The translations under genes and the position numbers were made by a program. A model generated the notes under the pieces. The model saw only the letters and a list, made by a program, of their open reading frames with translations, searched no databases and was not told the DNA's origin. Below are positions 1 through 7,131 of a DNA stretch of 18,769 nucleotides, piece after piece. Positions within the stretch are counted from its first letter, which is position 1. Each line of letters starts with the position of its first letter. The DNA is taken from the NCBI GenBank assembly GCA_003232155.1, contig QILY01000283.1:1-18769 (forward strand), in the 5' to 3' direction. This DNA comes from Maribacter sp. GTDB taxonomy: Bacteria; Bacteroidota; Bacteroidia; Flavobacteriales; Flavobacteriaceae.

Positions 1-938
1 GCTATCGCCTGTATATTGTCTGATTTACCCATTGAATAGTAATGTAATACGGGCACACCAGCAGCTTTTAACTCTTTTGATTGTTGAATGGCCCACTCAA
101 TACCCACCTGACGCACCCCTTTATTATTTTCACAAGCATCAACAGCATCAATCAAATCTTGTGGTAAATCAATACGAAATACTTGCGGTAACAATTGTAA
201 ATGCCACTTTATCGCAATAGGTTTAATACCCGGAATTATAGGCACATTAATTCCTATTTTCCTGACCGCGTTTACAAACTCAAAATATTTTTGATTATCA
301 AAAAACATCTGCGTCACTACATAATCAGCACCGCCATCTACTTTTTCTTTCAATCTTTTTAAATCTGATTTTAAAGAAGGAGATTCTAAATGTTTTTCAG
401 GATAGCCTGCAACACCAATACAAAAATCAGCACAATCGTCAGTTTCAATGACTTCATGTAGGTATTTTCCACAATTCAGATCCTGAATCTGAGCTACCAG
501 ATCAACGGCGAATGGGTGTCCACCTTTTGTAGGCTCAAAATACTTTTGTTCAAGCATGGCATCACCTCGCAAAGCCATAACATTGTCAATGCCTAAATAA
601 TGACAATCAACCAATAAATACTCCGTTTCTTCTTTCGTAAAACCACCGCATAGCACATGGGGCACAGTATCAACGCTGTATTTATGTTTGATAGATGCAC
701 ATATACCTACCGTACCAGGTCGCATACGCGTTAGCTTTTTATCTAACAAGCCAGATCGGTCAATATACACATACTCTTCTCTAGAAGTAGTCACATCAAT
801 AAACGGAGGTTTGAATTCCATCAACGGATCAATATTATTATACAATTCTTGAATATTCCTGCCTTTTACCGGAGGAATTATTTCAAAGGAAAACAAGGTT
901 TTTCCTTTAGCTTCTTTTATATGGTCTGTTACTTTCAT
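1..938 (-). CDS. metF: Methylenetetrahydrofolate reductase (MetF), 3' end cut by window edge
   Basis: Reduces 5,10-methylene-THF to 5-methyl-THF, the methyl donor for the methionine synthase encoded just upstream. It is a cytoplasmic FAD enzyme. I translated 312 complete codons from the ATG at 938-936 with no stop, so the frame runs off the window. Family length is about 300-320 residues, so only a few are missing. Visible family motifs are FSFEIIPP at residues 16-23 (with the catalytic Glu), ALRGD at 122-126, VAGYPEKH at 176-183 and TQMFFD at 209-214. It follows metH by 59 bp on the same strand, so it is probably the last gene of the riboswitch-controlled metH operon. The 59-bp gap holds a small palindrome, listed separately. 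Nothing looks truncated or damaged within the window. Confidence 0.96.
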   Translation of the reverse strand, partial: MKVTDHIKEAKGKTLFSFEIIPPVKGRNIQELYNNIDPLMEFKPPFIDVTTSREEYVYIDRSGLLDKKLTRMRPGTVGICASIKHKYSVDTVPHVLCGGFTKEETEYLLVDCHYLGIDNVMALRGDAMLEQKYFEPTKGGHPFAVDLVAQIQDLNCGKYLHEVIETDDCADFCIGVAGYPEKHLESPSLKSDLKRLKEKVDGGADYVVTQMFFDNQKYFEFVNAVRKIGINVPIIPGIKPIAIKWHLQLLPQVFRIDLPQDLIDAVDACENNKGVRQVGIEWAIQQSKELKAAGVPVLHYYSMGKSDNIQAI

Positions 939-964
939 CTAAATTGAAATTCTTATTTAACCCG

Positions 965-984
965 CAAGGTCTTTTTTGACCTTG
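965..984. repeat. Small palindrome between metH and metF
   Basis: CAAGGTC, six T, then GACCTTG: a perfect 7-bp inverted repeat with a 6-nt loop, in the 59-bp gap between the metH stop and the metF start. On the minus strand the loop is six A and no T-run follows, so it does not look like an intrinsic terminator. It may be a dispersed intergenic palindrome or an mRNA processing hairpin. The structure is certain; the function is not known. Confidence 0.6.
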
Positions 985-997
985 TAGGTCTTAAGTT

Positions 998-3748
998 TTA
1001 GTCATCCGCAATATTTGGCGCCAGCCATTTCGCAGCCTTTTCCAAAGCAATTCCCTTTCTATTGGCAAAATCGGTTACTTGATCTTCTTTTATTTTCCCT
1101 AGTCCAAAATAACGGGCTTCGGGGTTTCCAAAATAATAACCACTAACCGATGCTGCCGGCCACATGGCCAAACTCTCCGTTAATTGTACCCCAATATTTT
1201 CTTCTACTTGTAATATGTCCCAAATGGTGAGTTTTTCCAAATGGTCTGGGCAAGCTGGGTAACCTGGTGCGGGGCGAATTCCTTTATAAGATTCGTTAAT
1301 CAATTCAGCATTAGATAAACCTTCATCTGCGGAATAGCCCCAATGCTTCATTCGCACTTCTTTATGCAAATATTCTGCAAAGGCCTCAGCCAAACGATCT
1401 GCTAAAGCTTTAACCATAATTGAACTGTAATCATCTAAATTTTTTTCATATTCCGCAGCCAATTCAGCAGTGCCAAAACCTGTACTTACACAAAAACAAC
1501 CTATATAATCTTGTTTTCCAGACTCTTTCGGTGCTATAAAATCTGCCAATGCGAAATCGGCAATGCCCTCTCTTCTTTTTAATTGTTGGCGAAGGGTTCG
1601 AAAAACCCCCTTCTGCCCTGTGGGCACCTCCGCCGAAAGGGGGGAATAAGTTACCTCTATATCGTCGTCATTGATAGTATTTGCAGAGAATAATCCGAAA
1701 ATAGCTTTGGCCCTTAACTGCTTTTCGCCAACTATCCCATTGAGCATTTCTTGAGCATCTGCAAAAAGTTCTCTTGCTTGCTCTCCTATAACATCATCTG
1801 TTAGAATGTCCGGATATTTTCCATGTAAATCCCAACTTCTAAAAAAGGGGGACCAATCAATAAAATCTATCAGTTTTTCTAGCTCTAAATCTTCAATAAC
1901 TTGGATGCCTAATTTGTTAGGTTTTACTATTGCAGCGGTATCCCAATCGATTTTGAACTTATTCTCCCTCGCTTTTTCAATAGTCTTATATTCCTTCTTC
2001 TTAGTCCTTTTTAAAAACTTATCCCTGAATTCATCATAATCCAGTTTAATTCCGCTCTTATAAGCTTCTGAGCTTTCATTTTTCAGCAAATCCCCTACAA
2101 CGGTCACTGCTCTTGAAGCATCGTTTACATACACTACAGCACTATTGTACTGAGGGTCTATTTTCACGGCAGTATGCGCTTTACTAGTTGTAGCACCACC
2201 TATCAATAAAGGCACTTTAAAATTTTGACGTTGCATTTCTTTGGCTAAAAAGACCATCTCATCCAATGATGGGGTAATTAAGCCACTTAAACCAATAACA
2301 TCAACATTATGTTCTATAGCAGCATTGATAATTTTTTCTGGTGGTACCATAACACCTAAATCCACAATTTCATAGTTGTTGCAGGCCAATACTACACTCA
2401 CAATGTTTTTACCAATATCATGTACATCGCCTTTCACGGTAGCCATTAGTATTTTTCCGTTTCCCTTTGTGTCTCCCTCTTGGGGGTTTTTCAACTTCTC
2501 CTCTTCAATATATGGGAGTAGGTGGGCCACCGCTTTTTTCATTACCCGGGCAGATTTTACTACCTGTGGCAAGAACATTTTTCCGCTTCCGAAAAGATCG
2601 CCTACTACGTTCATTCCTGTCATAAGGTTCCCTTCGATGACTTCAATGGGTTTATCCGCTGCTTGTCTTGCTTCTTCTATATCTTCAACAATATATTGGT
2701 CAATACCCTTAACTAAGGCTCTTGTGATTCTATTTTGTAAGGGTTCTTCTCTCCATGACAAGTCTACTTTACTTTCTTTTGCCGTACCTACAACAGATTC
2801 TGCAAAATCTAGCAGGCGCTCGGTGGCATCATCCCTTCTATTTAAAATAACATCTTCTACATGTTCTAGAAGGTCTTTCGGAATATCATCATATATTTCC
2901 AATAGAGCAGGATTAACTATCCCCATATTCATACCTGCCTGTATCGCATGATATAGAAAAGCGGAGTGCATGGCTTCACGCACTGGATTATTTCCTCTAA
3001 AGCTAAAAGACACATTACTCACCCCGCCACTGACACTACAATGCGGAAGGTTTTCACGTACCCACTTGGTAGCTTGGATAAAATCAAGCGCATTGCGCTT
3101 ATGTTCATCCATTCCTGTAGCAACAGGAAATATATTAAGGTCAAAAATGATATCTTCTGGTGCAAAACCAACTTCGTTTACCAAAATATCATACGAACGT
3201 TTTGATATTTCAATACGCCGGTCGTAATTATCTGCCTGCCCTACCTCATCAAAAGCCATTACTATGACTGCTGCACCGTAGCGCCTTATCAACTTGGCAT
3301 GGTGAACAAACTCTTCTTTTCCTTCCTTTAAACTAATAGAGTTCACTACACATTTGCCTTGCACTACTTGAAGACCAGCCTCAATAATATCCCATTTAGA
3401 ACTATCGATCATAATAGGCACGCGAGCAATATCAGGTTCGGCAATCACCAAATTCAAGAATTTGACCATGGCTTTTTTACCATCGATCAACCCATCATCC
3501 ATATTGATATCAATGATTTGGGCTCCACCTTCAACCTGATGACGGGCTACATCTAAGGCCTCTTCAAACTTCTCTTCTTTGATGAGTCTTAAGAATTTCT
3601 TAGAACCAGCAACGTTTGTGCGTTCTCCAACATTAATGAAATTAGTTTCGGGCGTAACGACTAGTGGTTCTAGTCCACTTAATTTCAGGTATCTAGTTGT
3701 TCGTTGTCGGTTGTCAGTTGTTGGTATGTGTGAATTGCCCTGAGTCAT
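998..3748 (-). CDS. metH: Methionine synthase, cobalamin-dependent, C-terminal part (pterin, B12 and activation domains)
   Basis: Transfers the methyl group of 5-methyl-THF to homocysteine through cobalamin. It lacks the homocysteine/zinc domain, which is the separate gene at 4129-5130. From the ATG at 3748 it is 916 residues. The pterin-binding domain spans about 30-300 (TNFINVGERTNVAGS, GGAQIIDINMDDG). The B12 module spans about 340-560, with the cobalt-ligating DxHxxG motif (DVHDIGKN, about 441-448). The SAM-activation domain spans about 600-916, with RPAPGYPACPDH near 825-836. The ATG overlaps the stop of the four-helix-bundle gene (TGATG), which suggests coupled translation. No other Met precedes the conserved TRYLKLSGLEPL segment, so roughly residues 8-17 (IPTTDNRQRT) come from the heptad repeat. 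An in-frame G/C palindrome encodes about residues 702-714. Splitting of metH into two genes is, from memory, usual in Flavobacteriaceae. Confidence 0.95.
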   Translation of the reverse strand: MTQGNSHIPTTDNRQRTTRYLKLSGLEPLVVTPETNFINVGERTNVAGSKKFLRLIKEEKFEEALDVARHQVEGGAQIIDINMDDGLIDGKKAMVKFLNLVIAEPDIARVPIMIDSSKWDIIEAGLQVVQGKCVVNSISLKEGKEEFVHHAKLIRRYGAAVIVMAFDEVGQADNYDRRIEISKRSYDILVNEVGFAPEDIIFDLNIFPVATGMDEHKRNALDFIQATKWVRENLPHCSVSGGVSNVSFSFRGNNPVREAMHSAFLYHAIQAGMNMGIVNPALLEIYDDIPKDLLEHVEDVILNRRDDATERLLDFAESVVGTAKESKVDLSWREEPLQNRITRALVKGIDQYIVEDIEEARQAADKPIEVIEGNLMTGMNVVGDLFGSGKMFLPQVVKSARVMKKAVAHLLPYIEEEKLKNPQEGDTKGNGKILMATVKGDVHDIGKNIVSVVLACNNYEIVDLGVMVPPEKIINAAIEHNVDVIGLSGLITPSLDEMVFLAKEMQRQNFKVPLLIGGATTSKAHTAVKIDPQYNSAVVYVNDASRAVTVVGDLLKNESSEAYKSGIKLDYDEFRDKFLKRTKKKEYKTIEKARENKFKIDWDTAAIVKPNKLGIQVIEDLELEKLIDFIDWSPFFRSWDLHGKYPDILTDDVIGEQARELFADAQEMLNGIVGEKQLRAKAIFGLFSANTINDDDIEVTYSPLSAEVPTGQKGVFRTLRQQLKRREGIADFALADFIAPKESGKQDYIGCFCVSTGFGTAELAAEYEKNLDDYSSIMVKALADRLAEAFAEYLHKEVRMKHWGYSADEGLSNAELINESYKGIRPAPGYPACPDHLEKLTIWDILQVEENIGVQLTESLAMWPAASVSGYYFGNPEARYFGLGKIKEDQVTDFANRKGIALEKAAKWLAPNIADD
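1606..1643. repeat. G/C-rich palindrome inside the metH coding sequence
   Basis: CCCCCTT (1606-1612) pairs with AAGGGGG (1637-1643), and an inner GCCC/GGGC pair (1615-1618 and 1622-1625) sits inside it. Base composition is much more G/C-rich than the surrounding gene. It resembles the short palindromes found between genes in flavobacteria, but here it is translated in frame, giving the segment PLSAEVPTGQKG of MetH in the activation domain. The frame remains open on both sides. Confidence 0.6.
3695..3726. repeat. Heptad inverted repeat, metH2 side
   Basis: About four GTTGNNN heptads in a row on the plus strand, ending GTTGTTGGTA. Read on the minus strand this is coding sequence for the N-terminus of the C-terminal methionine synthase half. 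It is the inverted partner of 4117-4148. Confidence 0.75.
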
Positions 3749-4104
3749 CAATTATTCTTTTTGTAATATTTGATAAATCCGTTAATGAGCTTTTTGCATT
3801 TTAAAATCTGAATGAATAGCTTATCAAAATCTTCCTTGTTCAGATATCCTTGGTCTAATGCAATGTACAATTGGGTTTCCAATTCATACAAAGACCCTCT
3901 GGAAATATGTAAGAATTGAATGGTATCTGCTGATGTTCTTCTTCCACAACCTTCTGCAATATTCGAAGGAATAGATATAGCACATCGGCGTATTTGGCTA
4001 GTTAATCCATAAATTTCCTCCTTCGGAAAAGCTTTTGATATTTGATAAATTGAATTCACCAAAACTCTAGCTTCTCTCCAAACTTCCAATGCTGTATATT
4101 CCAT
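3748..4104 (-). CDS. Four-helix-bundle protein, 23S rRNA-intervening-sequence (IVP/S23) family
   Basis: A 118-residue protein of the four-helix-bundle family (PF05635 type), first found encoded in 23S rRNA intervening sequences and related to the Avd accessory protein of diversity-generating retroelements. Its biochemical role is unknown; homologues form pentameric helical bundles that bind nucleic acid. Diagnostic segments are LEVWREARVLVNSIY near the N-terminus, YGLTSQIRRCAISIPSNIAEG in the middle, and a GSLYELETQL segment before the last helix. I chose the ATG at 4104 over an upstream TTG at 4125, because the extra seven codons derive from the inverted repeat and the homology starts at MEYTALEVW. 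Its stop overlaps the metH2 start (TGATG). It lies between two genes whose products act as one enzyme, and inverted heptad repeats flank it. No reverse transcriptase or rRNA is nearby. Confidence 0.92.
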   Translation of the reverse strand: MEYTALEVWREARVLVNSIYQISKAFPKEEIYGLTSQIRRCAISIPSNIAEGCGRRTSADTIQFLHISRGSLYELETQLYIALDQGYLNKEDFDKLFIQILKCKKLINGFIKYYKKNN

Positions 4105-4116
4105 TTTTACATTATT

Positions 4117-4148
4117 TACCGACAACCATCAACCGACAACTGTCAACT
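4117..4148. repeat. Heptad inverted repeat, metH1 side
   Basis: On the minus strand this is a run of GTTGNNN heptads. It encodes the final LTVVG and the TGA stop of metH1, then continues into the leader of the four-helix-bundle gene. The 23 bases at 4118-4140 are identical, in reverse complement, to 11362-11384 between cysD and cysN. Confidence 0.75.
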
Positions 4149-5130
4149 CTCTCGGATCATATTTCTTCACCAATTCCGCAATTGCCCTAATATGCTCAGG
4201 AGTGGTTCCACAACATCCCCCAACTATATTCACTAATCCTTTTTCAACATACTCTTTAATTTGCGCTGCCATTTGTTCTGGAGATTCATCGTATTCTCCA
4301 AAAGCGTTGGGCAACCCCGCATTCGGATGTGCTGAAATAGCATGTTCTGTTCTGCTTGACAGAACTTCTAGATGAGGAACTAATTGATTCGCTCCTAAAG
4401 CACAATTAAATCCAACGGATAAAATGGGAATATGAGAAATCGATATTAAAAATGCTTCAGCCGTCTGACCTGATAAGGTTCTTCCTGAAGCATCGGTAAT
4501 GGTACCACTCACCATAATAGGCACATCAATATTTCGTTCTTCCTTCACTTCTTCAATCGCAAAAAGTGCTGCTTTGGCATTTAGTGTGTCGAAAATGGTT
4601 TCTACTAAAAGAATATCCGCGCCACCATCTAACAATGCTTCTACTTGTTGTTTATAAGCGATACGTAATTCATCAAATGATACCGCTCGAAAACCAGGAT
4701 CATTAACATCTGGAGACATGCTGGCTGTTTTATTGGTAGGACCAATACTCCCAGCAACAAATCGAGGCTTATTAGGTTCTTTAGCTGTGAATTCGTTAGC
4801 TACTTTCTTAGCAATTTTAGCAGATTCATAATTTAGTTCATAAACCAAATCCTCCATGTGGTAGTCGGCCATGGCAATGGTTGTTCCTGAAAACGTATTC
4901 GTCTCGACAATATCAGCACCCGCTGCAAAATACTTTCTATGAACTTCTGCAATGGCTTCGGGTTGGGTCAATGATAACAGATCATTGTTTCCTTGAAGTG
5001 GATGTTTCCAAGCTGCAAAACGCTCGCCTCGAAAGTCTTCCTCTTGAAATTTATAGCGCTGCAGCATGGTGCCCATCGCACCATCGAGCACTAAAATTCT
5101 TTTTTGTAATATGTCTTTGATATTTACCAT
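4129..5130 (-). CDS. metH: Methionine synthase, homocysteine-binding (zinc) domain subunit
   Basis: Homocysteine S-methyltransferase domain, 333 residues, corresponding to the N-terminal module of one-piece MetH. It binds and activates homocysteine through zinc and must work with the cobalamin-bearing protein encoded at 998-3748. Features are LDGAMGTMLQ (15-24), ETNTFSG (76-82), GFNCALG with zinc ligand Cys243, and GGCCGTTPEH with Cys306 and Cys307. The start is the ATG at 5130, following directly on a SAM-I riboswitch leader. The last five residues (LTVVG) and the stop lie within the heptad repeat flanking the next gene, so the native C-terminus was probably slightly different. The zinc ligands are all upstream of this change, so function is likely intact. 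Confidence 0.95.
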   Translation of the reverse strand: MVNIKDILQKRILVLDGAMGTMLQRYKFQEEDFRGERFAAWKHPLQGNNDLLSLTQPEAIAEVHRKYFAAGADIVETNTFSGTTIAMADYHMEDLVYELNYESAKIAKKVANEFTAKEPNKPRFVAGSIGPTNKTASMSPDVNDPGFRAVSFDELRIAYKQQVEALLDGGADILLVETIFDTLNAKAALFAIEEVKEERNIDVPIMVSGTITDASGRTLSGQTAEAFLISISHIPILSVGFNCALGANQLVPHLEVLSSRTEHAISAHPNAGLPNAFGEYDESPEQMAAQIKEYVEKGLVNIVGGCCGTTPEHIRAIAELVKKYDPRELTVVG

Positions 5131-5210
5131 AAAATAACCGCCAAAAATAATGAATTGGCTATGTAAATTATCAAGTAAGGAAAAGTATAGACGACTTGTC
5201 TTTTTCTTTT

Positions 5211-5326
5211 GTTATCTGCCGAAATACTGAAACGAATTCAGCAAGCAGTAGAACGTAGCACCTTCTTTAGAGTTAAAGGGTTGCTAAGGCTTCATCGGGT
5301 CTAATCCCTCCGCCTTTCTTGATAAC
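5211..5326 (-). ncRNA. SAM-I (S-box) riboswitch upstream of metH
   Basis: Read on the minus strand the leader carries the S-box core: TATCAAGAAAGGCGGAGGGA, then TTAGACCCGATGAAGCC, TTAGCAACCC and AGAAGGTGCTA. P1 closes by GTTATC (5' side, 5326-5321) with GATAAC (3' side, 5216-5211). Size (116 nt) and order of conserved blocks fit the SAM-I class, which binds S-adenosylmethionine and turns expression off. The gene below is metH, a classic target. The 80-nt expression platform between the aptamer and the ATG (5131-5210) has only a weak AT-rich hairpin and no convincing terminator, unlike the copy upstream of metX. Confidence 0.93.
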
Positions 5327-5353
5327 GATTTCAATGTTTGTATGAACTGAGTA

Positions 5354-5385
5354 CAAAGTAACGTCACAACGTAATGAAAACCAAA
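5354..5385 (-). promoter_or_regulatory. Candidate sigma-A promoter for the metH riboswitch transcript
   Basis: On the minus strand TTTG (5385-5382) is followed after 21 bases by TACTTTG (5360-5354), about 27 bases before the P1 stem of the riboswitch. This matches the Bacteroidota TTTG / TAnnTTTG arrangement with one base missing from the -7 box. The rest of the 347-bp gap between the reductase stop and metH (5386-5477) is AT-rich; I see no gene or strong terminator there. Confidence 0.45.
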
Positions 5386-5477
5386 TAATAGCTTCATTTT
5401 TTGTGTCCGTTTCTTTTAAAATGAAATTCCGCAATTTTTGTAATTGAAGGGTTTATGACTAATTAAAACGAAAAATG

Positions 5478-6539
5478 CTATAAAATACTTTGTACCACTT
5501 CTTTTTTAGCTTCTTTCTTTGAACCATCAAAACCTTCCACCCCGCCTACCGTGGTATATTTCATCACATATCGTTTATTGGGATTTATGATTTGATATGC
5601 ATATTGACACATTACAGCAGCTTCATGAAAACCCGATAATATTAATTTCAATTTACCTTCGTAGGTATTGACATCACCAATGGCAAATACCCCAGGGATA
5701 TTAGTCTGGTAGTCTTTCGCATTGTTCACTTTTATGGCATTTTTTACTATATCTAGTCCCCAATTTCCAATTGGACCTAGCTTCGGTGAGAGTCCGAAAA
5801 GTGGAATAAATTCGTCCACTTCTAAATAAGTTTCTCCTTTTTCAACGTCATTGTGTTTAATAACAACTGCTTCTAGTTTTTCATCTCCATAGAGTTTTTT
5901 AACCTCAGCTTTGGTAAATAGTTTGATCTTACCCAATTTAGCTAGTTCAGATGCCTTTTCAACCGAATCTAATGCCCCGCGAAACTCATTTCTTCTGTGA
6001 ACCAAAGATACTTCAGAAGCCACATCAGTTAGATAGATCGCCCAGTCTAGTGCCGAATCTCCTCCGCCTGCAATGACGACCTTCTTATCTCGATATACCT
6101 CGGGGTCTTTAATTATGTATGCTACACCTCTATCTTCAAAATCTTGAATATTTTCAATGGGGGGTTTTCTTGGTTCGAAAGAACCTAATCCACCAGCGAT
6201 GACAACAACTGGGGCTTGGTGCCCTGTTCCTTTATTGGTAGTTACTACATACGACCCATCTTCTTGTTTATCTAAGGTTTCAGCACGCTCGCCCATGGTA
6301 AATCCGGGTTCGAATGGTTTTATTTGACCCATAAGGTTATCTACCAAATCACCGGCTAATATTTCCGTAAATGCCGGAATATCATAGATGGGTTTCTTCG
6401 GATAAATCTCAGAACATTGTCCACCAGGTTGTGGCAATGCATCTATCAAATGACATTTCAATTTTAGCAGTCCTGCTTCGAAAACGGTGAAGAGACCGGT
6501 TGGGCCTGCGCCTATTATTAGTATATCTGTTTTTATCAT
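5478..6539 (-). CDS. Ferredoxin-NADP reductase, thioredoxin-reductase-like type
   Basis: A 353-residue FAD/NADPH oxidoreductase that most likely passes electrons from NADPH through ferredoxin to the siroheme reductase encoded at 7894-9984. The FAD Rossmann motif is GAGPTG (10-15), followed by LPQPGGQCSEIYP (35-47). The NADPH motif is GGGDSA (158-163), with HRR at 181-183 binding the 2'-phosphate. The second FAD motif is FAIGDVNTY (285-293). The CxxC redox pair of true thioredoxin reductases is absent, which fits the YumC-type ferredoxin-NADP reductases. It starts 13 bp after the siroheme gene and ends the sir operon. No ferredoxin gene lies in the window. A role outside sulfite reduction cannot be excluded. 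Confidence 0.88.
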   Translation of the reverse strand: MIKTDILIIGAGPTGLFTVFEAGLLKLKCHLIDALPQPGGQCSEIYPKKPIYDIPAFTEILAGDLVDNLMGQIKPFEPGFTMGERAETLDKQEDGSYVVTTNKGTGHQAPVVVIAGGLGSFEPRKPPIENIQDFEDRGVAYIIKDPEVYRDKKVVIAGGGDSALDWAIYLTDVASEVSLVHRRNEFRGALDSVEKASELAKLGKIKLFTKAEVKKLYGDEKLEAVVIKHNDVEKGETYLEVDEFIPLFGLSPKLGPIGNWGLDIVKNAIKVNNAKDYQTNIPGVFAIGDVNTYEGKLKLILSGFHEAAVMCQYAYQIINPNKRYVMKYTTVGGVEGFDGSKKEAKKEVVQSIL

Positions 6540-6552
6540 TTTCTTTGTTTTT

Positions 6553-7131
6553 TTAAATTTTTTCGACCAATTTTGAGGTTATTTCGTTCATTTTATCCAC
6601 TTTTTGCTCAAAATCGCCTTTTATCGTTTTTCTATAATCGTTCAAATTTTGTACCATCTTGCTAATATCTTCCGGAATAACTTCTTCAAAAAACTGACGA
6701 AGTCTTTTTGCTGTAGTTGGTGATTTTCCGTTCGTAGAAATAGCGATTTTGACATTGCCTTTCGTAACTATACCTCCCATGTAAAAATCACAGTAGGGTG
6801 GATTATCTGCTACATTCACCAACTTATCTAACTTTCTACAGTCATTGTAGACCTGAACATTTACCTCAGGTTTATCAGTTGTTGCAACAACCAGATGCTT
6901 TCCTACTAAATAGTTCTCCTGGTATTTATCAGTAATCAACACTACATCGTATTTTTCAGCCAATTCTTTTGTTGCTTCTCGAAACATAGGCGAAACCATA
7001 GTTACTTTTGCATCAGGACTCGATTTGGTTAAAAAGGTCAATTTTTCTTCAGCTACATTTCCTCCACCTACAATCAGTACGTGTAGATTTACGGTTTTGA
7101 GAAATATAGGGTAGAGATTATTTCGTTCCAT
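6553..7131 (-). CDS. Precorrin-2 dehydrogenase / sirohydrochlorin ferrochelatase (Met8/SirC/CysG N-terminal type)
   Basis: Oxidises precorrin-2 to sirohydrochlorin with NAD+ and may also insert iron to give siroheme, the cofactor of the reductase encoded in the same operon. It is 192 residues. The NAD-binding Rossmann motif is VGGGNVAEEK (21-30). The segment VNVADNPPYCDF (105-116) contains the Asp aligned with the catalytic Asp of CysG and Met8, followed by GKSPTTAKRLRQ (135-146). No other ferrochelatase is in the window, so the bifunctional reading is likely but not proved. Its ATG overlaps the stop of the SUMT gene by one base (TAATG). The two together equal a split CysG. Confidence 0.9.
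   Translation of the reverse strand: MERNNLYPIFLKTVNLHVLIVGGGNVAEEKLTFLTKSSPDAKVTMVSPMFREATKELAEKYDVVLITDKYQENYLVGKHLVVATTDKPEVNVQVYNDCRKLDKLVNVADNPPYCDFYMGGIVTKGNVKIAISTNGKSPTTAKRLRQFFEEVIPEDISKMVQNLNDYRKTIKGDFEQKVDKMNEITSKLVEKI

Larger units (their letters stand above)
3695..4148. mobile_element. Putative IVP element: four-helix-bundle gene between 32-bp inverted repeats
   Basis: Imperfect inverted repeats at 3695-3726 and 4117-4148 (25 of 32 positions match) bracket one complete gene, the four-helix-bundle protein at 3748-4104. The repeats are built from GTTGNNN heptads and most mismatches fall in the variable three bases. The 454-bp unit sits exactly between the two methionine synthase genes. 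One end supplies the last codons and stop of metH1; the other supplies codons of the metH2 N-terminus. I see no transposase and no clear target-site duplication. 'Element' is therefore an inference from the inverted repeats plus the single cargo gene. Confidence 0.5.

Noticed and set aside
965..984. Intrinsic terminator between metH and metF
   Set aside because: On the transcribed (minus) strand the loop is A-rich and no T-run follows the stem.
2376..2951. 191-codon open frame on the plus strand
   Set aside because: Fully antisense to conserved metH pterin/B12-domain sequence; its translation has no recognisable features.
3748..4104. Avd component of a diversity-generating retroelement
   Set aside because: No reverse transcriptase or template/variable repeat is present; the family is shared but the context does not fit.
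4104..4125. TTG start for the four-helix-bundle gene giving 125 residues
   Set aside because: The seven extra codons include inverted-repeat sequence and the family domain starts at the ATG at 4104.
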